A stretch of 10,839 nucleotides of DNA, taken from contig CABUHS010000048.1 of assembly GCA_902491535.1 (NCBI GenBank), forward strand, positions 1 through 10,839, read 5' to 3'. The position numbers and the translations under genes were made by a program. Every line of letters begins with the position of its first letter. Position 1 is the stretch's first letter. A model generated the notes under the pieces. That model did no database searches and was not told the origin of the DNA. It saw only the letters and a list, made by a program, of their open reading frames with translations. This stretch comes from an uncultured Eubacteriales bacterium (lineage in GTDB: Bacteria; Bacillota; Clostridia; Oscillospirales; CAG-272). Positions 5,458 through 10,839 of the stretch are shown one piece after another.

Positions 5458-7821
5458 ATGTTTTGTCCTAAATGCGGAGGAAAAATACCTGACGGAAGCA
5501 AGTTCTGCGGAGTCTGCGGAGAACGGTTTTCCGGAAACGAATCCGAATCCGGAGACGCAGCCGCCTCTGCCGGAAAAAAGACTTCGGGTGCCGTATCAAA
5601 AGACGGCGCTGCAAGCCGTATAAAGAAAAAAAGCGGCAAAAAAGCTGTCGCAGCAGCTGTTGCAGCAGTCGTACTTATAGGCGCTGTATTCGGTGTAAAA
5701 TCACTGATCTCATCACCTGCCAACGACGATGCATACATATTTTATTCAGCCGGCAAATATGATCTTATAAGAGATCCTGAGGGAAAAAAGATCATTGAAG
5801 TTGATCAGGCAAGATCCGATAATGTCTCGGAAGAAATGGTTACCTTCAGCCCCGACGGCAAATATGTCTACTACTATAAAAAGTATGACAATGAAGAAGA
5901 GACCGGAACGCTGTGCCGTGCGGAATTCGGCAAACTCAAGGCAAAATCCGAGAAGAACGAGAAATATATCGTGACTGTCGACACTAACGTACAGCTCGGA
6001 CTCATTTTTCTTAATGACGGTTCCGTTACCTACAAAAACGGCGACGATACACTTTTCTTATATAACGGTAAAGAAACCGTGCAGGTAGCTAAGAATGTAA
6101 GCAGCTATTCCACAGACGGCACCGATCGGATCGTTTACACTTCTTCCGGAGAGGAAGGTACTTCGGTTTACGGTCTGCTTCTGAGCGATATCGAAAACAA
6201 GAAAAAGCTTGTATCAAACTGTTTTGAGGTCATAAACATAGACGACAGCCTTGACAATATACTCTACACCGTAAAGGAAGACGACGAATCGCTTAGCGTA
6301 TACCTCACCGGTTTTGCAAAGGATGCACAAAAGCTGTGTCAGAATGTTGACAGAACAATAATCCGCGATCTGGCGGACGAAAAGGTCTATTTCACGGCTA
6401 AAAACGGTACAACACTTAATCTTTACGACTACGTAGAGGACAGCTATTCGGACGCTGACAGTGCCGTCAGCGAAGAGCCGCAGCGTGACGATTTCCAAAC
6501 GCCTACATACAAATATAACATGATATCCGGTTCGGATCTGTCTGAAAGCGATTTTGGAGAACTTTATACCTCCTGTACAAAGGGACTGTATTGGTACGGA
6601 ATGAGTACATGGAATAACTCTTCGATGAAATCGGCACTTGACGGTAATTGGCAGAACGGAGACGCCGTTATTGCCGCGACACAGGCATTTATTGATAAAT
6701 TTGCCGATAAAGCTGACGAAAACGGCTACATACTTGTAACAGATGAGGTAAAATCCGAGCTGAAGAAAATCAATGCTACCGGTATTGAGCCGGATGAATG
6801 GAGGTGGCTCTGGCTCTGTTTCAGCAAAGAGCAAAGCGGTACAGAGCTTGACCGTGATGCATATAATGCCGCACGTGAAAAGTGGAACGAAGCAAAGAAG
6901 AGAAATTCTACCCGCGAAACACTGAAGGATCCCGAAAAAGCGTTTCCTATCCGCACGCTTTATTGCTATAATAACGGAACGGTAAGTACAGTCAACGAAG
7001 GACTCGCCAGCTGCTGGAAATTTGACGGCGTACTTGTATTCAATACCGCCGAGTTTTTCACCGAAAAAATAAAACTTGATGATGTAGATAATGAGTACAG
7101 TGTCAAGAATATGTTCGATATAAACAGTGAAGATGAAAACTATCTTTTTCTTACCGAAAGCGGCATAACCTGCCGGATGTCAGCCGGCGCAGCCGAGACA
7201 TTTCATTCCGCCGCACCGCTGTCGCTCCACAGCGTCGGCAACGAGGTATTTTTGAAAAACGGTAAGGAGCTGTACGTTGCAGCAGTAAACAACGGGGTTT
7301 TGGGTGATTTCACACTCGTGAGCGACGATGCAGCTGTAATGAAACCGATCGGCGCTTCTGAACTCTACTACATGAGCAGTGTATATACGAACGCCGAAAG
7401 TATGTACGGCGACCTGTATCGTTACAGCAACGGTACAAGTACGCGTGTAGCAAAGGATATTATATTTACAAGTGTGAATTCACACTCTCCTATATGTGTA
7501 TTCAAGGACGGAACAGTAACCGCGCATACAGGTTACAGATCAGGAAAGGGCTACGAACTCACCGTATTCAATGCAAGCGGAGAAGGAACAATAATAGCCG
7601 ACGATGTGACACAGTATATCCGTGCGGATGACTCAACGCTTATGTATATTTCCGGACGCACTCTGACGTGCTTCGACGGAAAAGAAAAAATCACTGTAAG
7701 TAACGGTGTTGACGGTCTTTGGAGCAAGAAGTGTATGGAATATGATTCTCTGAATCCGGTATTTGATCCGGGCGACTTCGGATATTCACAGGGACTGATG
7801 GAACCGAGCCTATATTATTGA
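5458..7821 (+). CDS. Membrane-anchored zinc-ribbon protein with beta-propeller-like outer domain
   Basis: A 787-residue protein of unknown function. Residues 1-21 form a zinc ribbon with Cys3, Cys6, Cys17 and Cys20 (FCPKCGG and FCGVCG). A polar Ser/Ala/Gly/Lys-rich linker runs to about 62, then one membrane helix (about 63-84, KKAVAAAVAAVVLIG), with lysines before it, so the ribbon should be cytoplasmic and the rest outside. The outer part has repeated short beta-strand units of the type FSPDGKYVYYY, VYFTAKNG, YLFLTESG and LMYISG (about 92-340 and 497-755), as in beta-propeller or DUF5050-like proteins. A helical, charged insertion lies at about 400-490 with aromatic EPDEWRWLWLCF. The ATG at 5458 is chosen because the promoter and AGGAGG-type site sit just upstream. 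The next gene, 14 bases downstream, is also a zinc-ribbon protein. A sensor or cell-envelope scaffold is one guess; nothing shows enzymatic function. Confidence 0.85.
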   Translation: MFCPKCGGKIPDGSKFCGVCGERFSGNESESGDAAASAGKKTSGAVSKDGAASRIKKKSGKKAVAAAVAAVVLIGAVFGVKSLISSPANDDAYIFYSAGKYDLIRDPEGKKIIEVDQARSDNVSEEMVTFSPDGKYVYYYKKYDNEEETGTLCRAEFGKLKAKSEKNEKYIVTVDTNVQLGLIFLNDGSVTYKNGDDTLFLYNGKETVQVAKNVSSYSTDGTDRIVYTSSGEEGTSVYGLLLSDIENKKKLVSNCFEVINIDDSLDNILYTVKEDDESLSVYLTGFAKDAQKLCQNVDRTIIRDLADEKVYFTAKNGTTLNLYDYVEDSYSDADSAVSEEPQRDDFQTPTYKYNMISGSDLSESDFGELYTSCTKGLYWYGMSTWNNSSMKSALDGNWQNGDAVIAATQAFIDKFADKADENGYILVTDEVKSELKKINATGIEPDEWRWLWLCFSKEQSGTELDRDAYNAAREKWNEAKKRNSTRETLKDPEKAFPIRTLYCYNNGTVSTVNEGLASCWKFDGVLVFNTAEFFTEKIKLDDVDNEYSVKNMFDINSEDENYLFLTESGITCRMSAGAAETFHSAAPLSLHSVGNEVFLKNGKELYVAAVNNGVLGDFTLVSDDAAVMKPIGASELYYMSSVYTNAESMYGDLYRYSNGTSTRVAKDIIFTSVNSHSPICVFKDGTVTAHTGYRSGKGYELTVFNASGEGTIIADDVTQYIRADDSTLMYISGRTLTCFDGKEKITVSNGVDGLWSKKCMEYDSLNPVFDPGDFGYSQGLMEPSLYY

Positions 7822-7835
7822 CGGAGGTATGGAAA

Positions 7836-8300
7836 ATGGCTTTTATAGATAATATGAAGAATAAGCTTTCTCAGGTAAGCCAGACAACTGTTCAGAAAGC
7901 TAAGGATTTATCAGAAATCGCAAAGCTTAATGTAACGGTATCGGGAGCGGAAAAGCAGATAGACGGACTGTACCGGCAGATCGGCGCTGAGATATACAAA
8001 GCTTACTGTGAAGCTCCGCTTCCTGAGGTTGCCGGACTTATCGCACAGATTACCGAGCTTTATCAGACAGTTAATACCTGTAAGGAGCAGATCAAAACTC
8101 TCAGTAATGCAGATACATGTCCGCAATGCGGCGCGAAAATCAGCAAAGGTATGGCTTTTTGCAGCGGCTGCGGATATAAGATCTCTGAGGAGGAGCAAGC
8201 AAACTCCGCGGAGAGATCATCATTTTGCACAGGCTGCGGAGCAGCTATTACTTCTGATTCGGCTTTTTGTACGTCCTGCGGAAAAAAGATTGATAAATAA
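7836..8300 (+). CDS. Coiled-coil protein with two C-terminal zinc ribbons
   Basis: A 154-residue, apparently soluble protein. The N-terminal 90 or so residues are helical and charged with coiled-coil character (KAKDLSEIAK, AEKQIDGLYRQIG, LIAQITELYQTV). Two zinc ribbons follow: Cys95/Cys98 with Cys109/Cys112, and Cys131/Cys134 with Cys145/Cys148, each CPxCG- or CxxCG-like. The ATG at 7836 has GGAGG at 7823-7827 with normal spacing; a TTG at 7818 in the same frame lies before that site and is unlikely. It shares the transcript of the preceding gene and ends in a clear terminator. The ribbons resemble those of the partner, so assembly of the two proteins at the inner face of the membrane is plausible but unproven. 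No specific family was recognised. Confidence 0.85.
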   Translation: MAFIDNMKNKLSQVSQTTVQKAKDLSEIAKLNVTVSGAEKQIDGLYRQIGAEIYKAYCEAPLPEVAGLIAQITELYQTVNTCKEQIKTLSNADTCPQCGAKISKGMAFCSGCGYKISEEEQANSAERSSFCTGCGAAITSDSAFCTSCGKKIDK

Positions 8301-8319
8301 AGCTGTACAGGCGTAAAAA

Positions 8320-8360
8320 GATAATGCGCACCGATTCAAATCGGTGCGCTATCATTTTTT
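8320..8360 (+). terminator. Strong intrinsic terminator after the zinc-ribbon pair
   Basis: GCGCACCGAT (8326-8335) pairs perfectly with ATCGGTGCGC (8340-8349) around TCAA, extended by GATA/TATC outside and followed by six T (8355-8360). It lies 25 bases after the stop of the second zinc-ribbon gene and ends that two-gene transcript. Confidence 0.9.
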
Positions 8361-8377
8361 AATTAACGCCTTAAGGC

Positions 8378-8510
8378 TTTTATCGCTCAAAAAAGCTTCG
8401 CTGACGCTACGCTTTTTTCTTCGAATTTAGTTTGGCAAAAACTTGCGTTTATCTTTCAAAAAACTTCGCTGACGCTACGTTTTTTTCTTCGGGTTGAGTT
8501 CGGCAAAGAT
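8378..8510. repeat. Two tandem A-tract/T-tract hairpin repeat units
   Basis: The first unit pairs AAAAAAGC (8389-8396) with GCTTTTTT (8411-8418) and has tail TTCGAATTTAGTTTGGCAAA from 8420. The second has an A-run at 8458-8463 and a T-run at 8480-8486, with tail TTCGGGTTGAGTTCGGCAAA from 8488. Both share the interior CTTCGCTGACGCTACG. In the reverse direction they sit 40-170 bases past the stop of the minus-strand DUF554 gene (8555), so they may serve as its terminator. Between 8511 and 8554 nothing else is seen. Confidence 0.75.
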
Positions 8511-8554
8511 TTATGATTTTTTCTTACCGAAGGCACTCTGTGCTTTCGGTATTT

Positions 8555-9280
8555 TCAGCCCCATATACCGACGGCGGCAGCGGCTATCAGAAGCGCAGGG
8601 AGCATGTTGGCAACGCGGAACTTTCTGTCAAGGCAAAGATTTGCGCCGACGCAGAATATCATCACCGAGCCGACAAACGATATAGTCGATATGACTGCGT
8701 CGCTCAGCACAGGCGCGATAACTCCCGAAAGAAGAGTTACGCCGCCCTGAAGTACCGCGACAGGAATTGCCGAGAATACCGCGCCGCGTCCGTATCTTGC
8801 GGTGAATGTTGTAATGATGACCGCATCGAGCGCTGATTTTGCAAACAGCATAGACGGATCGCCTCCGATACCGTCCTCGATCGCGCCGACGATCGCCATT
8901 GCTCCGACACACACGACGAGCGAAGCGTCGACGAACGCGCTGACAAAGCCATGCTCGCCCTCGGCGTGCGCTTTGCGTTTAAGCCACAGTCCGAATCGGT
9001 CGAGCAGGCGGTCTATTCCGATAAGCTCGCCGATTACCGAGCCGATAAGCATTGAGATTATGAGCAGCATCGAACTTTGCGTGCCGAGAGTGCCGTCTCC
9101 GGCGGCTTTCAGCATACCTGTCATTGCGCCCGAAATGCCTATAAACAGCGTTGATATTCCCATAACATGGACGAGCATCTCGCCCATGCTTTCTTTTATG
9201 CCCTTTTTAAGCAGCATTCCCGCCGCGCCGGCAAGAAGTATCGCCGCCACATTTACTATCGTTCCTATTCCGTGTATCAT
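8555..9280 (-). CDS. DUF554 (YqgA-like) multi-pass membrane protein
   Basis: A 241-residue, very hydrophobic protein of the DUF554 family, whose function is not settled; a transport role is often assumed from its topology. It begins MIHGIGTIVNVAAILL, the usual family N-terminus (GTIVN), and carries the conserved central stretch FVDASLVVCVGAMAI (117-130) followed by VGAIEDGIGGDPSMLFAKS (131-149). Six or seven membrane segments are visible, around 5-24, 38-56, 70-88, 117-134, 148-162, 166-190 and 196-240. The frame is open upstream to 9472, but an ATG there would fall inside the promoter; the ATG at 9280 matches the family start. The ribosome site is weak (GGGGAT about 11 bases upstream). It is divergent from the transporter gene that follows on the plus strand. 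Confidence 0.88.
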   Translation of the reverse strand: MIHGIGTIVNVAAILLAGAAGMLLKKGIKESMGEMLVHVMGISTLFIGISGAMTGMLKAAGDGTLGTQSSMLLIISMLIGSVIGELIGIDRLLDRFGLWLKRKAHAEGEHGFVSAFVDASLVVCVGAMAIVGAIEDGIGGDPSMLFAKSALDAVIITTFTARYGRGAVFSAIPVAVLQGGVTLLSGVIAPVLSDAVISTISFVGSVMIFCVGANLCLDRKFRVANMLPALLIAAAAVGIWG

Positions 9281-9453
9281 AACGTTTGTATATCCCCGTT
9301 TCTGCACCGCCCGCCGCCGTGATAAATTGTATAGTGCTGAAAAGCCGTTTCCCGTCGGACCGTATAATTTTCCGCCGTATTTATGCAGAATATCTGCTGT
9401 TTTAAAGCCTGATTCTTTGTCCGGTTGCGTCTGACCGCGGTGCTGCGAAATAT
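9281..9453 (-). other. Long 5' leader of the DUF554 gene
   Basis: If the promoter at 9454-9482 is used, the transcript carries about 165 untranslated bases. The reading frame through this leader is open, in frame with DUF554, and reads like protein (it contains YGGKLYGPTGNGFSALYNL). No start codon with a ribosome site precedes it, so it may be a remnant of another gene. No riboswitch family was recognised. Confidence 0.4.
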
Positions 9454-9482
9454 ATTTTATACCCGCGGACATTTTTTGTCAA
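9454..9482 (-). promoter_or_regulatory. Sigma-A promoter for DUF554
   Basis: On the minus strand TTGACA (9482-9477) and TAAAAT (9459-9454) are separated by 17 bases. It faces away from the transporter promoter; the two -35 boxes are 18 bases apart (9483-9500). Confidence 0.75.
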
Positions 9483-9500
9483 TAATTTATGGATCTGATA

Positions 9501-9529
9501 TTGATTTTTTCTCCGAACCGTGATATCAT
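9501..9529 (+). promoter_or_regulatory. Sigma-A promoter for the EamA transporter gene
   Basis: TTGATT (9501-9506) and TATCAT (9524-9529) are spaced by 17 bases; TG at 9521-9522 gives an extended -10. Transcription would start near 9536, about 50 bases before the ATG at 9589. Confidence 0.75.
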
Positions 9530-9588
9530 CATTTCCGGATGCGCATCGCGCAAAATATCTCTGTATAAGCCCGAAAGGAAATTTCATA

Positions 9589-10464
9589 ATGTCTGAAAGA
9601 AAAAAAGAATCCCGCGCTTCGGGAATTATCATAATGCTGCTTTCTGCAGTCTGCTTCAGCACGTCCGGAATATTTTTCAAATTCATACCGTGGGGGCCGC
9701 TCGCGATAAACGGCGCGCGCAGTCTTATCGGCGCAGTTGTTATCGGACTTTATCTTATCGTTTCAAAGCATAAGCTGCGCGCCGGAAAGCAGATATTTTT
9801 CGGGGCGTCCTGCATGTTCATGACTTCCGTGCTGTTCTCGTTCGCCAATAAGATGACCTCGGCGGCTAACGCGATCGTGCTTCAGTTTACAATGCCTGTT
9901 TTTGTTATAATCTTCATGGCGCTGATATATAAGAAAAAACCGTATCCGTCCGATATTATCGCATGTATCGGAATGATAGCGGGGATCGTCTGCTTTTTTA
10001 TTGACGGACTGTCGGCGGGCGGAATGGCGGGCAACCTGCTCGCTCTCGCATCGGGGTGTACATACGCCGGAGTATTCATGATGAACATGGCGAAAAATTC
10101 CGATTCCGTCTCATCGGTTTTCTGGGGAATGCTCATGTCGGCTGCCGTCGGAATGCCGTTTCTTCCTGCCGAGACCGATTTCTCACCGTCTGTAATCGCC
10201 GCAGTCCTCGCAATGGGATTCATCGAGATCGGTATGTCGTATCTGCTGCTTGCGATCGGTATTAAGCATACCGCTCCGCTCGCCGCCTCGCTGATATCGG
10301 GAATTGAGCCTATACTCAATCCCGTGCTTGTGGCGATCTTTTTCCATGAGATGCTGTCGCCCGTAGCTTTTGCCGGAGCCGCACTTGTAGTTGTTACGCT
10401 TATTGTTTACAACGGTGCGCAGGCGCATATGACAGCTTCGGCAAAAAAACACATTGCGGAGTGA
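9589..10464 (+). CDS. EamA/DMT-superfamily transporter
   Basis: A 291-residue inner-membrane protein of the drug/metabolite transporter superfamily, likely a metabolite or amino-acid exporter or importer; the substrate cannot be told from sequence. It has the family layout of two tandem EamA halves, about 10-137 and 148-276, with some ten hydrophobic segments. Visible landmarks are the N-terminal LLSAVCFSTSGIFFK, the end-of-half-one ANAIVLQFTMPVF (93-105), and in half two ISGIEPILNPVLVAIFFHE (237-254), the typical helix-9 signature with Glu240-Pro241 and Glu254. The ATG at 9589 has GAAAGGAA at 9573-9580; an upstream in-frame ATG at 9520 lies within the promoter and is discarded. It is transcribed divergently from DUF554, with which it may share control. 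Confidence 0.92.
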   Translation: MSERKKESRASGIIIMLLSAVCFSTSGIFFKFIPWGPLAINGARSLIGAVVIGLYLIVSKHKLRAGKQIFFGASCMFMTSVLFSFANKMTSAANAIVLQFTMPVFVIIFMALIYKKKPYPSDIIACIGMIAGIVCFFIDGLSAGGMAGNLLALASGCTYAGVFMMNMAKNSDSVSSVFWGMLMSAAVGMPFLPAETDFSPSVIAAVLAMGFIEIGMSYLLLAIGIKHTAPLAASLISGIEPILNPVLVAIFFHEMLSPVAFAGAALVVVTLIVYNGAQAHMTASAKKHIAE

Positions 10465-10493
10465 AGAGAACGCGGCGCATATATCTCCGATAG

Positions 10494-10521
10494 CTTAAAC
10501 CTTTTCGGGAAAAGGTTTAAG
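10494..10521. other. Perfect 12-bp hairpin after the transporter gene
   Basis: CTTAAACCTTTT (10494-10505) pairs with AAAAGGTTTAAG (10510-10521) around CGGG, 30 bases after the transporter stop. No U-run follows directly, so it is more likely an RNA 3'-end stabiliser or part of a compound terminator with the hairpins that follow. Confidence 0.55.
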
Positions 10522-10539
10522 AATCCAAAAAAGCAAAAA

Positions 10540-10651
10540 CGATAAAGCAAAGCTTTATCGTTCAAAAAAACTTCGCTAAAGCTACGTTTTTTCTTCGAAT
10601 TAAGCTTGGCAAAAGTTTACGCTTTTTTCTTCGGGTTAAGTTCAGCAAAAT
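10540..10651. repeat. A-tract/T-tract hairpin repeat units, one full and one partial
   Basis: CGATAAAGC (10540-10548) pairs with GCTTTATCG (10552-10560). An A7 run (10564-10570) and a T6 run (10587-10592) then surround CTTCGCTAAAGCTACG, followed by the tail TTCGAATTAAGCTTGGCAAA (10594 on). A second, 5'-shortened unit keeps only GCTTTTTTCTTCGGGTTAAG (10621-10640) and its tail to 10651. Same family as the units at 342, 5095 and 8378. Nothing else is evident between 10652 and 10713. Confidence 0.7.
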
Positions 10652-10712
10652 TTTTGTCGCTGTGTCAGAATTTGTACGCCCAATTTTACGCGGCTGAGGG
10701 ATGTGTAAAAGA

Positions 10713-10743
10713 AGGCGGCTGACTTTCGTCAGCCGCATTTTTT
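10713..10743. terminator. Bidirectional intrinsic terminator
   Basis: GCGGCTGAC (10715-10723) pairs with GTCAGCCGC (10728-10736) around TTTC, which reads as a GAAA tetraloop on the minus strand. Six T follow on the plus strand (10738-10743), while the minus strand continues CTTCTTTT. It sits directly after the stop of the partial minus-strand gene, so its main role is probably to end that transcript. Confidence 0.85.
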
Positions 10744-10839
10744 CACGCTGTAATATCTTTTTTCCGTATACCGCCGAGAAGCTTTTTAAATTCGGGAGAA
10801 GCTTTTATCTCTTTGATATCGTCATTTTTAGTCCATAAA
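10743..10839 (-). CDS. C-terminal fragment of an unidentified protein (cut by window end)
   Basis: The last 31 codons of a minus-strand frame run off the window end and stop with TGA at 10745-10743. The peptide includes TKNDDIKEIKASPEFKKLL and ends IRKKDITA. It is charged, probably helical, with no membrane segment. A terminator follows at once, which supports a real gene. There is too little to name a family. Confidence 0.6.
   Translation of the reverse strand, partial: LWTKNDDIKEIKASPEFKKLLGGIRKKDITA

Noticed and set aside
8494..8836. Plus-strand open frames at the 3' end of DUF554
   Set aside because: They overlap the DUF554 coding region antisense, encode low-complexity Arg-rich sequence and lack ribosome sites.
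342..10651. CRISPR array made of the repeated hairpin units
   Set aside because: The units are in ones or twos in separate intergenic regions, the repeats diverge, there are no regular unique spacers and no cas genes.

Overview
The window looks like a chromosomal segment of a Gram-positive anaerobe of the class Clostridia, most likely a Ruminococcus- or Oscillospiraceae-like gut bacterium. This is an inference. It rests on the gene order hisB-hisH-hisA-hisF-hisIE-hisK with a PHP-type histidinol phosphatase, the strong AGGAGG/GAAAGGA-type ribosome binding sites, the sigma-A-type promoters, the zinc-ribbon membrane proteins, and the intergenic spaces filled with small structured repeats.

Layout. 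1-647 is a gene-free stretch. It holds one copy of a structured repeat (1-166), several strong hairpins, and a leader just upstream of hisB containing a duplicated hairpin. 648-3323 is a tightly overlapped block, hisB-hisH-hisA-hisF. 3324-3696 is a second gene-free gap, filled by a 275-280 bp MITE-like element whose core is an inverted copy of the repeat at 1-166. 3697-5087 carries hisIE and hisK, overlapping by 4 bases. Together the six genes supply the phosphoribosyl-ATP to histidinol part of histidine synthesis, except hisG, hisC and hisD, which must lie elsewhere, perhaps just upstream. 5088-5457 holds two tandem hairpin repeats, then a perfect 12-bp dyad next to a near-consensus promoter.

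That promoter drives a two-gene unit (5458-8300). The first gene encodes a membrane-anchored zinc-ribbon protein with a large, beta-propeller-like outer part. The second encodes a small coiled-coil protein with two zinc ribbons. A clear intrinsic terminator follows. I recognise no precise function for this pair; it is the least explained protein-coding part of the window. 8361-8554 holds two more hairpin repeats. A DUF554 (YqgA-like) membrane protein (minus strand) and an EamA/DMT-family transporter (plus strand) are transcribed divergently from well-formed back-to-back promoters at 9454-9529. After the transporter come further hairpin repeats, a bidirectional terminator, and the last 31 codons of an unidentified minus-strand gene cut by the window end.

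The most unusual content is non-coding. The first item is the inverted pair of multi-hairpin elements around hisBHAF, whose stems differ in sequence but keep pairing. The second is a family of about seven A-tract/T-tract hairpin units with a conserved tail, found in tandem at the 3' ends of unrelated genes.
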